From assembly GCA_015207365.1 (NCBI GenBank), contig JADEXA010000047.1, forward strand, positions 1 to 57,609: a stretch of 57,609 nucleotides of DNA, in the 5' to 3' direction. The notes under the pieces are model-generated. The model ran no database searches, was not told where the DNA came from, and saw only the letters and a program-made list of their open reading frames with translations. The stretch is from Vacuolonema iberomarrocanum LEGE 07170 (GTDB lineage Bacteria; Cyanobacteriota; Cyanobacteriia; Elainellales; Elainellaceae). Made by a program: the position numbers and the translations under genes. Shown here piece after piece: positions 9,081 through 17,900 of the stretch. Numbering within the stretch: position 1 is the stretch's first letter; each line of letters starts with the position of its first letter.

Positions 9081-9147
9081 CAAAATTCATTCATGTGCAA
9101 AGTAGTTTAACTGGCTGATTTGTCAATTTGTACAGGAATGAATTTTG
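9081..9147. repeat. Hairpin repeat, copy 2 (downstream of Uma2 gene)
   Basis: CAAAATTCATTC at 9081-9092 pairs with GAATGAATTTTG at 9136-9147, and TGTGCAAA pairs with TTTGTACA through one wobble. The sequence is related to copy 1 (8252-8318), but the outer stem carries matched changes on both sides (TTTATT versus TTCATTC), so pairing is preserved. It begins 15 bases after the Uma2 stop and could also act as a transcription terminator. Confidence 0.7.
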
Positions 9148-9246
9148 AAATTAGCGGATCTAATACCTGAAACCCTTGCAGGATAAGGCACCGCTATAGG
9201 TCAACAAGATTATGCTTTTCAAGGTTCAGGTGCACCCCTGTTAAGG

Positions 9247-10425
9247 TCAACGTTTGTTCTTTTTTCCCTTCAGTAACCTTGCCGTTGAGACATGGGGATG
9301 CTTCGGGTCAAATGTCTGTTTCTGCTTCGATTTCTTGGGTCCTCTTGGGGAAGACTGAAATCGCTTGAGGTCAACGATACTGGCCCAGTCTTTCAACGCC
9401 ATCGCAAAGGGTTCAATCACCATCGATTCAAACGGTTGCCAAAGTGGTGGCGGCAGGGCAATCATCATGCCACGGAAGGTGCCCTGGACGTCTTCAACAA
9501 CGTAAAAATCGATAGCGCCGCTTCAATTTTGCCGGTGCCATGCACGGCTTTGAGCGCTGCTTTGACCGTTGACAGAATGTTGAAGGCAATCACAGCCATA
9601 CAAAAGACAAATAGAGCCGCTCTAGGATAACCCAAGGTATGCAGCTCACAGGAGAAGACATCGGTGATGACTTGAAACTGTCGGTACAGCGAGCTTCACC
9701 ACGACACGACGGCCGGTTAAGCAGTGACCGTCATGGGAGATTCTCACAGCCTGCTCGAAGACCGCCCCGGTCGGTGAAGCCCCCACCGCCGTCAACGGTT
9801 CTAGCGCCTCCCAGGGCAGCTTCTGGTGGGCACGAATAATGAAATACCCCTGACGTTGGTCAATGCCGAGGAGCGCTGCACGGGTACAAAAGTTGCGGTC
9901 TGCTATCCACAGGTCCTTCGCGTTCACGGTGTCAAGGATCTCTGGCAGTAACGACCGCTCCTGAGCATGGTCATCTTCGCAAGGAAATACATCCCTTACC
10001 AGGAGCTGCTCCGGGTCGAGCACCGCGATGGATATACAAATCCGATACCCCGGTAGTTGCATCCCTTGAGAGAGTCCCAAAGCACTGACCACAGGGGCTA
10101 GCTCGCGGTGGCTGTAGCGCACTAACGCCTGACTCATCTTTGGTTCTAGTCCGTTGAGTTTGCCGTACAGGGCTGGTTTGGAGACACCGATCTGGTTCTC
10201 TAATGCTTTGTAGGCTGCATGTACCGACGGATGAATTCCACTCACCACCAGGCTCATCAGCCCCACCACGCTTGAAAACAAAAGCTCTCGGGTATATTGC
10301 TGCTCTGCTGTTTCCTCGAACAATTCATCGAGTTTCTCGGCCGAAAATATCCGCTCCATCAAGGCGCGAACCATCACGCTCAATGGACTGGCCTCTACAA
10401 ATTGCTCAAAAATAGCGCTGATCAT
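9247..10425 (-). pseudogene. Decayed IS4-family transposase
   Basis: Two minus-strand frames (10425-9646 and 9468-9247), linked by a third frame, together make an IS4-like transposase. The N-terminal part (helical region and PALYGKLNGLEP) is intact, and the middle keeps the second catalytic Asp in LWIADRNF. The reading jumps from LPGYRI straight to VLDPEQLL, which skips the usual LDGN segment with the first Asp. A second junction joins VVVKLA to LYRQFQ, removing the region that normally leads to the catalytic Glu and shifting frame. A further frameshift lies near 9510. The element is therefore inactive. Terminal inverted repeats were not found by eye. Confidence 0.8.
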
Positions 10426-10597
10426 TGCCGACTCCGCTTGCTAAGTGCCAAGCGCTCAGGCTCAAATCCTTGGGTTCACTCGACTGTATTCGCCTTCATC
10501 GTATCGGCTGATAGAACAGGTGGTCACCTTAATAGGGGTAGGGTTTAATACTTAGCAGACGGGCTACAGGCAACGGGTTCGAGCCCTGGAACTCATT

Positions 10598-11866
10598 TTA
10601 CGAATTGGCCTCAATGGCCCTCAGACTGCGGATAAAGAACCCCCCGATGCCAATCAGGAGCATGGCGAGGGCACACAGCGTGTACAAGACAGCCATCCCA
10701 GCCCCAAACCCACTACCAAAGATTGCACCAAACCCATTGGCTAACGGTTGTCCTGGCATCATGGCGGGTTCTAATAGGTGATCGGCCAGTGACCCAGCGA
10801 GCAATAGTGCCACAGCACTCACACCCTGTACCACCAATGAATTAGCCGCAAACACCCGTCCCTGAATTGCAGCGGGAATGGTGTCCATCCAGAGGGCGTT
10901 TTCAGAGCTGCCCAGGAGTGGGAAGTTTAGCGAGGAAGAGACCTGCGCCGGAAGCCAGACCTGGGGCGATCGCCCCAACCCAAAGATCGTTTTACTCAAC
11001 CCAGCTCCGATAAAGCCAGCCAGCAGGCCTATGACCCGACGCTTTGGCCCACCCCAGACACTCAAGACAATGGCTCCGGTAACGCCACCGATGCCCGCCG
11101 CTGCTCCGGCACTGGCCAATACTTGGGCGCTCCCGTCCGTGCGAGCCAGCAGCATCGGCTCATATACTGCGCCCCCAAAGTCGTGAAAGAACCAAAAGGA
11201 AGCGGTGATGAGCAGGAGCGATCGCAGGTTAGTCTGTCGCCAGACATAGCGAAAGCCAAAGGTAAGTTGGGATAGTAACGGGTCTCGTTCAGCGCTCGTT
11301 TGGGCTTGGGGTTGAGGAATGGCGCAGAGGAGAAGAAGGGCGATCGCCACGCCAAAAGTCACGAGGTCAATACACAAAATGCCTAGCAGCCCAATGAGCG
11401 GATAAAGCAGCCCGGCTAAGGCTGGTCCTAAGATAGTTGAGCTGTAGTGAACGGAAGACAGCAGGCTATTGGCACGGGTAAGCTGCGTTCTGTCCACCAT
11501 GAGAGATATCGAGGCTTGGTAGGCAAGCCTTTGAATTTGCCCAAAGCCACCGTTGAGGGTGGCGGCGAGATACAGATGCCAGATTTGTAGGTTGCCCGTA
11601 AGGTAGAGTCCGCCGATGCCGATGGTTGAGAGGGCGGCAACGCTGTCTCCTAGGATCATGAGCTGCTTGCGATCGCAGCGATCGACCACGACCCCAGCAA
11701 CCAACGTAATCGGAATGCTCGGCAGTTGAGAGAAAAAACCAAATAGTGCTAATGCCGTAGCCGAACCCGTCAGCTCCCAAGCCCACAGGATCAGAGCAAA
11801 CCCAGTCATGTAGCTACCGATGGTCGAAACAAGCTGACCGAACCAAATTGTGATGAAGACGCGCAT
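10598..11866 (-). CDS. MFS transporter, EntS-like (putative siderophore exporter)
   Basis: A 422-residue major facilitator with about twelve hydrophobic segments. The loop after TM2 carries the motif-A signature GVVVDRCDRKQ. The N terminus (FGQLVSTIGSYMTGFALILW) and overall pattern match the DHA3/EntS-like group, some of whose members export enterobactin-type siderophores. It is the last minus-strand gene behind the first receptor-binding protein pair, separated from the latter by a strong palindrome (11889-11939). Export of a siderophore is an inference from family and context; no biosynthetic gene is nearby. Confidence 0.82.
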   Translation of the reverse strand: MRVFITIWFGQLVSTIGSYMTGFALILWAWELTGSATALALFGFFSQLPSIPITLVAGVVVDRCDRKQLMILGDSVAALSTIGIGGLYLTGNLQIWHLYLAATLNGGFGQIQRLAYQASISLMVDRTQLTRANSLLSSVHYSSTILGPALAGLLYPLIGLLGILCIDLVTFGVAIALLLLCAIPQPQAQTSAERDPLLSQLTFGFRYVWRQTNLRSLLLITASFWFFHDFGGAVYEPMLLARTDGSAQVLASAGAAAGIGGVTGAIVLSVWGGPKRRVIGLLAGFIGAGLSKTIFGLGRSPQVWLPAQVSSSLNFPLLGSSENALWMDTIPAAIQGRVFAANSLVVQGVSAVALLLAGSLADHLLEPAMMPGQPLANGFGAIFGSGFGAGMAVLYTLCALAMLLIGIGGFFIRSLRAIEANS

Positions 11867-11888
11867 AAAGGGTAGGCAGAGCCCAAGA

Positions 11889-11939
11889 ATGATTTTTTCT
11901 TAGACGGGGCGTACCATGCCCCGTCTAAGAAAAAATCAT
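11889..11939. repeat. Perfect 22-bp palindrome, possible bidirectional terminator
   Basis: The arms 11889-11910 and 11918-11939 are exact reverse complements around a 7-base loop (GTACCAT). The stem has a GC-rich top (GACGGGGC) and a T/A-rich base, so each strand would end in a U-rich tail. It lies between the binding-protein gene and the MFS gene and could limit read-through. It resembles the other variable-stem palindromes of this window. Confidence 0.8.
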
Positions 11940-11972
11940 CCCTTCAATCAGTAACGGGCATAAAAGTAATTA

Positions 11973-12947
11973 TTATTCTCCTTCTGGGACAAGATACCTA
12001 AAAAGGTCGTCAAGGATAGCATTGGCTGCCAGAATATTGCCAAAGATCCAATAACCCGAGTCCACAACATAGACATGGTCATTTTTGACGGCATTTAGGG
12101 TTTGCCAGAGTGAGCTGCTCTGAAAAGCTCTAAAAGAGTCTTCTGCACCTGGATCGAGAGCGGCAAAAATAACATCTCCATCGAGTCGATCTAACTGCTC
12201 CAGAGGGACTGATACAAAAAATTCCTCTGGGCCACGTTGGGCTTCTGGTCTGGGAAGTTGCACATCTTCTAAAACGTTGCCAGGAAACGAAAAAATTGGA
12301 CGAAACTCAGTCTTATCTGCTTCTGAATAGAACCGCACAACAGATACATTTGTCTGCTCAAGTTTCTCACCCATAGCGGTTTGAAATTCCTGGATGCGAG
12401 CTTGATACGCATCGAGCAGGGATTCCGCTTGTTGTGGTTTGCCTAAAAGCTCTCCAACGCATCGAAGTTCATCTTTCCACCCTGTATGCGTGTAACCCAT
12501 GGAAATAGTTGGAGCTATTTGTGAAAAGATCGCGTAGTTTTCTGAAGAGGTGGTAAAACCCAGAATTAAATCGGGATCGAGCTGTACCATCTTTTCTAAA
12601 TTCAACAGGCGCTCTTTCCCAAGGGAGGCAATGCCCTCGGTTTTCCCAGCCAAGTGCCGGGCTCGACCGCCCACCAGGTTGGGTTCTCCCGCTGCTAGCG
12701 GTTTGCTATCGAGTGCTAATAACACTTCCAAGGCAATTGCATCTGTGGCAATGAGCCGCTGTGGATTGATCGGTACACAGGTTTCGCCAAGCTCATGTTG
12801 AATGACATGACACTCACCTAATGATGGTTGTGATTCAAGGTCAGGAGAATTTTGAGAAATAACAGCGCCACAAGCCGAAATCAGACATGCTATTAAGACG
12901 CCTAATATCACCAACTTACCCACACGACTGACATTCATTCCGTTCAA
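11973..12947 (-). CDS. Iron-siderophore ABC transporter substrate-binding lipoprotein (module 1)
   Basis: The 324-residue protein starts with a signal peptide and a lipobox (LISAC), so it should be a lipid-anchored periplasmic protein. The mature part shows the FecB/FhuD-type two-lobe fold: PQRLIATDAIALEVLLALD near residue 60, LDPDLILGF near 155, then a long connecting helix and a C-terminal lobe ending with VYVVDSGYWIFGN. Such proteins hand ferric siderophores to an inner-membrane permease. The receptor gene lies 78 bases upstream and the two are probably co-transcribed. No permease or ATPase gene is adjacent. Confidence 0.92.
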   Translation of the reverse strand: MNGMNVSRVGKLVILGVLIACLISACGAVISQNSPDLESQPSLGECHVIQHELGETCVPINPQRLIATDAIALEVLLALDSKPLAAGEPNLVGGRARHLAGKTEGIASLGKERLLNLEKMVQLDPDLILGFTTSSENYAIFSQIAPTISMGYTHTGWKDELRCVGELLGKPQQAESLLDAYQARIQEFQTAMGEKLEQTNVSVVRFYSEADKTEFRPIFSFPGNVLEDVQLPRPEAQRGPEEFFVSVPLEQLDRLDGDVIFAALDPGAEDSFRAFQSSSLWQTLNAVKNDHVYVVDSGYWIFGNILAANAILDDLFRYLVPEGE

Positions 12948-13025
12948 ATACTCCTCTATTTCGTGACAATTTGAAGGCTTGTAGGAATGTTGTTTCCTTG
13001 TGCTGTTCTCGCTGCCATTTGAGCG

Positions 13026-15659
13026 TTAAAAACTGACACGATAGCCAATGCTAATGGTTCTGCCTGGAGCTGCAATCCGATTCGTTAATGAAAAGGGGGT
13101 CAGGAGTTGAGAGCCAACAGGAAAATATTCCTCATCTAACAAATTCTGGATGCCAATTTGCAGCGAACCAGGGCCAAGATCAATGCTAGTGATGTAGTCG
13201 AGTACAAAATAACTTTCGATTTCAGTCAGATCCGCCCCCGACTCAAAACCGCGATCGCGGCCACCGACAAAGAGTGCTTGTAAACGATTGCGCCAGCCCG
13301 GCAAGGTTGCATTTTCCACATAAGCCGTGATTCGGATGGGTTGAATGTCTCGTGTGCCCAGGGCTTCAAAGTCGCCATCGTCGTTTTGATCGTCCTCCCC
13401 TTCATTCCAGCTAATGATGCCACCAAGGGTCCAAATTGGGCTAGGTTGCCAATCGATAGTGGCCTCGACCCCGTAAATTCGACGGGGAGCGCGCACCACT
13501 TCTAACTGTCGGCCAGGTCTTGGATTCAGGGAAACACCTAAATCAGACTCGTTATAGAACCCAGCTAGAGAAAACTGTACATCTTGCCACTGCCCACGAA
13601 ACCCTAATTCGTAGTTGTTCACTCTCTGCGGCGCTGTAAAATCAAGATCATCTTCGAGCGATCTAAACCCATCGGGGGGATTCCGGAGTAGGCGCCCAAA
13701 GTCAGGGACACCAAAGCCTTGAGCAAAGCTGGCAAATATGCTCAGCTCATCCGTTAGTCCATAAACTGTGCCAATGTTGAATACCACATCGTCAGCGTCA
13801 AGACGACCGCCTTCGACATCGATGGGGGTTTCTACAAAAAGGGTTGCCGTATAGTCATCCACACTCACGCCAATGTTTTCATAGCGTAATCCCCCACTGA
13901 GTCGCCATTGAGGGGTAATGTCCCACTGAGCTTGAGCAAACAACCCAAAATTTTCGACCTCATAAGGGGGGGTGAAAAAGACATCTTCGACAAAGCGCGC
14001 CACTGTAAAATCACTTGCAATAAACGCTTCGGCGTCAATTCGCTCATAAGGTTGAGAGGCTTCTTCATAGCTGTAGTCAAGCCCCCATAACAAGTCAAAC
14101 GTTTCAAATAAGGGCGTCTCAACCTCAATTCGGCCTCCCCAGCGCTCTGACTCCTGCTGACCAACAACAGCATCTCCGCTGAATTCAAACGGCTCTGCAA
14201 AACGACCAAAATTGCTGCGATAGAATCCTTGAATCTCTAGCTGACTGCCAAAAATGTTGGTGTGGCGATAGTCGAGGCTGACATTTGTGAATCGCCGGAC
14301 GCCCTCATCGTCCAAACCAATAAATTCGATATCTCGTTCTAACGCGCGAGCTTTATCGGCATCGGGGTCATCATCTACAGTGGGATCATTGATAAATTCG
14401 ACATCATTTTGATCATCAAAGTGATTCACACTGAGCTGTAGGCGTTGCTCATCACTTAGGCTAACGCCCACTCTACCCAAGATGTTGATGGTGCTCCCAT
14501 TCTCGGGTGCATTGCCAAGGTTGGGAATGCGATCGCCCCCGCCATCGAAGGCAAATCCAAAGGTTTCCCATGAGCCGCTGAAAACATAATCGAACGGGTC
14601 TGAGGTTCCCGACAAACCATATTCGAGGTAAGTTCCAAAGCTGTCTTCAGCAAAGTCTCCACGCGAGTTGACACGCGTTTCTACGGTATTTGTTATCGCA
14701 TCTTCACCGGGGCGACGGGTAATGATATTGATAATGCCACCTGTTGCTCCTTCTCCAAATGTGGCTGAGGGACCTCGCACAACCTCAATCCGCTCAATGG
14801 CGCTGGGGGCAATACTTCTCAGTTCGAGCGCAAATGCGGTGTTCTGGTTAGTACTGATAGGAACCCCATCGACTAAAATTTGAACCTCTCGTCCTCGCAA
14901 GGTTTGAGGGAAATTTCTAAAGCTTTGTGTTGGTGGCCCCAAACCAGGAACCGTTTGCCCCAGAATATCCTGCAAGTTGGTTGTGAGTTGGCTTTGTTCT
15001 TCAATTTCTTCTCGGGTAATGACAGTGACCGATCGCGGCACATTTTGCAGCTCTTCTTCTGTCCGTGTGGCAGTTACCACCACCTGAATCGCATCCTCGT
15101 CTTCTATTGCTGTGGTGGCTCCTGGTACCAGACTCAGCACGAGATTGCCTGCTTCTGTACTCACCTGAGCTTCGGGTGGTACCTCTGTTCCGGTAACAGT
15201 CACCCGCACGCCACCGTCCGGTAAGCTCGACACCTGCACAAGAGCGATTCCCTCTGCTGGGTTGAATTGCTCGGCAGCCGCCGCATCCGTTAGATCCAAT
15301 GTGGCATCGAGAATCTCCGTAATTAGGGCATTGCCTTCTGATCTGGACGAGCCGACCGATAGAGCCTGATTGGATACCAGCACAACTCTCAATCCATCGG
15401 GGGTCGCGCTAACTTGCACATCGGTAATCACAGTTGTTTCAGGCACTTCAGTTTGTGCTATCCAATCTTCTACCGTTAGCGTCAGCGGGGCGAGCTGAGA
15501 GTCCGTTGTTGAATTGGGTTCCCTTGTCGTAGCTTCTGGCGCTATTGATGGGTTTGCCGATACCGCTGGGGATAGGCCCACCGTCAGCGTTCCAGCGATC
15601 AATGGCCAGAGGTAAAATTTTGTCCAAACCGTCATACCACACACCACTACTGTTGCCAT
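13026..15659 (-). CDS. TonB-dependent siderophore receptor with N-terminal AMIN domain (module 1)
   Basis: The 877-residue open frame has an ATG at 15659; an ATG eight codons in (15635) gives a cleaner signal peptide. An AMIN domain (roughly residues 77-190) precedes the plug, which begins with VVVTATRTEEELQNVPRSV. The plug contains LRGREVQILVDGVPI and IERIEVVRGPSATFGEGATG, and resembles IutA-type ferric hydroxamate receptors, although the ligand cannot be read from sequence. The 22-strand barrel ends in a terminal Phe (YRVSF), the usual outer-membrane assembly signal. It is followed by its binding lipoprotein and preceded by two AraC genes. Tandem 21-bp repeats (15707-15744) and a half-palindrome with TTGAGAATTA lie upstream. 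Confidence 0.93.
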   Translation of the reverse strand: MATVVVCGMTVWTKFYLWPLIAGTLTVGLSPAVSANPSIAPEATTREPNSTTDSQLAPLTLTVEDWIAQTEVPETTVITDVQVSATPDGLRVVLVSNQALSVGSSRSEGNALITEILDATLDLTDAAAAEQFNPAEGIALVQVSSLPDGGVRVTVTGTEVPPEAQVSTEAGNLVLSLVPGATTAIEDEDAIQVVVTATRTEEELQNVPRSVTVITREEIEEQSQLTTNLQDILGQTVPGLGPPTQSFRNFPQTLRGREVQILVDGVPISTNQNTAFALELRSIAPSAIERIEVVRGPSATFGEGATGGIINIITRRPGEDAITNTVETRVNSRGDFAEDSFGTYLEYGLSGTSDPFDYVFSGSWETFGFAFDGGGDRIPNLGNAPENGSTINILGRVGVSLSDEQRLQLSVNHFDDQNDVEFINDPTVDDDPDADKARALERDIEFIGLDDEGVRRFTNVSLDYRHTNIFGSQLEIQGFYRSNFGRFAEPFEFSGDAVVGQQESERWGGRIEVETPLFETFDLLWGLDYSYEEASQPYERIDAEAFIASDFTVARFVEDVFFTPPYEVENFGLFAQAQWDITPQWRLSGGLRYENIGVSVDDYTATLFVETPIDVEGGRLDADDVVFNIGTVYGLTDELSIFASFAQGFGVPDFGRLLRNPPDGFRSLEDDLDFTAPQRVNNYELGFRGQWQDVQFSLAGFYNESDLGVSLNPRPGRQLEVVRAPRRIYGVEATIDWQPSPIWTLGGIISWNEGEDDQNDDGDFEALGTRDIQPIRITAYVENATLPGWRNRLQALFVGGRDRGFESGADLTEIESYFVLDYITSIDLGPGSLQIGIQNLLDEEYFPVGSQLLTPFSLTNRIAAPGRTISIGYRVSF

Positions 15660-15668
15660 TAATTCTCA
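15654..15668. promoter_or_regulatory. Weak Fur-like site before receptor 1
   Basis: The 15-mer TGCCATTAATTCTCA has one good half (ATTCTCA) matching the half-site seen before other iron genes here, and a poor second half. It overlaps the upstream of the two possible receptor starts, which favours the start at 15635. Confidence 0.3.
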
Positions 15669-15706
15669 ACTGAGTGGAGTTTATAGAAAATCATGGGTGG
15701 CGTCAG

Positions 15707-15744
15707 TTCCTTGCCGGATCTTTTTCATTCCTTGTGGGATCTTT
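15707..15744. promoter_or_regulatory. Tandem 21-bp direct repeats, candidate AraC operator
   Basis: Two copies of TTCCTTGnnGGATCTTT begin at 15707 and 15728, 21 bases or two helical turns apart, with only the middle bases differing. They lie about 50 bases upstream of receptor 1, between it and the AraC genes. Direct repeats in phase with the helix are how AraC-type activators commonly bind. Confidence 0.55.
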
Positions 15745-15767
15745 ATTCAATAACTTGAGCCCCAACG

Positions 15768-16778
15768 CTATTGGCGGAGCGATCGCGGATTGACACCAAA
15801 TTGTTTGCGGAAGGCGGCTGCAAAATGCCCCTGACTAATATAGCCAACGGCCAGGGCGGCCTGGGTTACTGTAACATCGCCTGCTAACAAAAGTTGTCTA
15901 GCACGCTCTAGCCGTTGGGCTCTGACATAGCCAAACACCGTTGTCTTAAATACTTGCCGAAACCCTATCTTCAGCTTATGCTCATTCAGTGCCACACGGT
16001 GGGCTAACGCAATAATGGAGGGTGGATGAGATAGCTCTTTTAGCAAGATGTCAGCTGCCTCATGCACATGCTCAATATCAGTTGCTTTGAGGTTGACAGA
16101 AGGTTGCTCACCTTGCTCTAAAACCAGCCATTGCTCTAGCTGGAGTGCCAGCAGTTCCAAAGCTTTACTCTCTAAAAACAGTCGCTTGGTTGTGTGACGA
16201 TAGGGGCATTGCAAAATCTGTTGCAACGCGACTTGCATCGCAGGTGTCATTTTGCCGAGCGCCTGATGGAAACGGTGGGGCTGGCGATCGCCCGACTCTA
16301 GGGTTCGTCGTAGTAATGCAGGAAGAGATGCTAGGTCAAATCCTAAGGTTTGGAAGAAATTCGGTTCAATATATATTCGAAGGAACTGCACTCGCTGATT
16401 AGCTAAGCTAATCTCCTCTTCTTCGATGTTAGGTAATGCAAAGAAATAGCTCTGACCTGCGGCTTCACAGTATTCAGTGGGTACACCTGGAATACCAGGA
16501 CAGAAAACTCCTTGCTTCCCAGAGAGATAGAACTTGGCCACCAACGGTATATCGGCTCCATGTTCAGTCCTGACACGTAGATTCCGATGGTAGTTATCAT
16601 CAATCCACTCCAAGTGGAGACCTGACTGTAACTGTAACTCCCAGAGTTGATCACTACTATACTGATGTCGGCAATAGCTAATCCGATCAAAACCATTGGT
16701 ATTGTGTGCAACTGCACCATTGGTTGCTAGACAGTTCTGCCACTGCTGCTTGTAAGCATCTTGAGTCGTAATTTCCAT
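15768..16778 (-). CDS. AraC family transcriptional regulator (PchR-like), copy 1
   Basis: The 336-residue protein has a variable N-terminal sensing region and a C-terminal AraC DNA-binding domain (about residues 235-335). Both helix-turn-helix units are visible: LAHRVALNEHKLKIGFRQVF and VTQAALAVGYISQGHFAAAF, ending in RKQFGVNP. The FGYVRAQRLERARQLL segment is typical of the PchR subgroup, which activates ferric siderophore uptake genes when the siderophore is bound. It begins one base after the stop of a second AraC gene and sits directly upstream of receptor 1, its likely target. Confidence 0.92.
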   Translation of the reverse strand: MEITTQDAYKQQWQNCLATNGAVAHNTNGFDRISYCRHQYSSDQLWELQLQSGLHLEWIDDNYHRNLRVRTEHGADIPLVAKFYLSGKQGVFCPGIPGVPTEYCEAAGQSYFFALPNIEEEEISLANQRVQFLRIYIEPNFFQTLGFDLASLPALLRRTLESGDRQPHRFHQALGKMTPAMQVALQQILQCPYRHTTKRLFLESKALELLALQLEQWLVLEQGEQPSVNLKATDIEHVHEAADILLKELSHPPSIIALAHRVALNEHKLKIGFRQVFKTTVFGYVRAQRLERARQLLLAGDVTVTQAALAVGYISQGHFAAAFRKQFGVNPRSLRQ

Positions 16779-16779
16779 C

Positions 16780-17886
16780 TCAAACCGTCGCTTCTAGCTG
16801 AAAGGCTTTGGGGTTGACGCCAATTCTTTGGCGAAAGGCTGTGGCAAAGCGGCTGCGGCTGGTATATCCAACAGTGGCAGCAACCTCATTAATCGAAAGC
16901 TCTGAGGTCATGAGCAGGCGTCGCGCTTGGGTCAGGCGACAATCTCGCAGGTAGCCAAAGGGCGTGGTGCCATATAGTTCGTGAAAGCCTTGAGTCAGCT
17001 TGAGCCGATTGGTGCCCACCTGTCGAGCGAGGGACTCTAACGAAGGAGGCGTGGTTAGTTGCGATCGCAGGAGAGCGGCTGCCTGGTAGATGCAGTTGAT
17101 GTCCCATTCGTTGAGCGGGGTCTGCAGGATGGCATTGAGGCGGAGATCGACCAATTGCAGAGCTTTGCGGGTTAAATAGGTGCGGCGAGCCATCCCGTGG
17201 TAGGGGCAGCTCAGGATTTGCTCCACCACTTGCCGCATCGCGGGTGTGATCGGTCTGCGTGTGGCGTAGTTGAGAGCAATGGAGTCGTTGAACAGCGCAT
17301 CGGGTAGGATTTGCTCAATGCTGAGGTCATGGGCCGTGGCGAGTGTTGTTGACCTACGCTCGGCTGCGGCTGGGGCAAAAATTTGATGCAGCATTCCTGC
17401 TGTTGTTGCGATTGGCCCACCTTTCAGGTGGCGATAGATAGATTGCAAGATGCCTTCAGCAACCTGATGAGCCTGAGGCAAAAGACGCTCCATAAAGTAC
17501 TGGGCGTAGCTAACGAGCGCTGACCCTTTGAAGAACACTTCAACTTTAAAGATGTGTCTTGGAGCCAGCTTGACGCCAAATTGTCGCAACCGAAAACAAG
17601 GAACACAAAGACTATATCCCGCATGGGGGCCTGCCAAGTGAAACTCGACCTCAATGCGATCGCCCTCCCCAACGGCATCGATTACCATATCTTGCTTGAA
17701 GGTATTATCAACAATCACAAGCATGAGATCATCCCGGAGGGGAATCTCCTGGAGGTAGCCCTGGCCCAGAGCAGGCGAACAGACCAAGACACGGTCGGCA
17801 TCGTCAGCATGGAGTAGCTGTGGGTTGCTAATGCTTCCTGGCAAAAGCCAGGCACGGGGTCGGTTTGACCTGTGGGTTGCTGCCAT
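16780..17886 (-). CDS. AraC family transcriptional regulator (PchR-like), copy 2
   Basis: A TTG at 17904 would overlap the upstream stop, but the ATG at 17886 gives a natural start and 368 residues. The C-terminal domain has LARQVGTNRLKLTQGFHELY and INEVAATVGYTSRSRFATAF. It is more similar in motif detail to the regulator at 33258-34382 than to its immediate neighbour: both have LNRLKL-type or TNRLKL-type helices and YGTTP. It lies in a minus-strand run with the sucrase/ferredoxin-like gene upstream and AraC copy 1 immediately downstream, suggesting one transcript. The N-terminal half presumably senses a siderophore or related signal. Confidence 0.92.
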   Translation of the reverse strand: MAATHRSNRPRAWLLPGSISNPQLLHADDADRVLVCSPALGQGYLQEIPLRDDLMLVIVDNTFKQDMVIDAVGEGDRIEVEFHLAGPHAGYSLCVPCFRLRQFGVKLAPRHIFKVEVFFKGSALVSYAQYFMERLLPQAHQVAEGILQSIYRHLKGGPIATTAGMLHQIFAPAAAERRSTTLATAHDLSIEQILPDALFNDSIALNYATRRPITPAMRQVVEQILSCPYHGMARRTYLTRKALQLVDLRLNAILQTPLNEWDINCIYQAAALLRSQLTTPPSLESLARQVGTNRLKLTQGFHELYGTTPFGYLRDCRLTQARRLLMTSELSINEVAATVGYTSRSRFATAFRQRIGVNPKAFQLEATV

Positions 17887-17900
17887 GATGCCTACGCGTG

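Noticed and set aside
10570..10595. tRNA T-arm-like string GGGTTCGAGCCC
   Set aside because: Only three GC pairs could form around the loop, and no acceptor, D or anticodon arms are found next to it, so it is not a tRNA gene.
11889..11939. Palindrome considered purely as a Rho-independent terminator
   Set aside because: Its perfect 22-bp symmetry and similarity in form to other dispersed palindromes make a repeat origin at least as likely, so it was listed as a repeat with possible terminator function.
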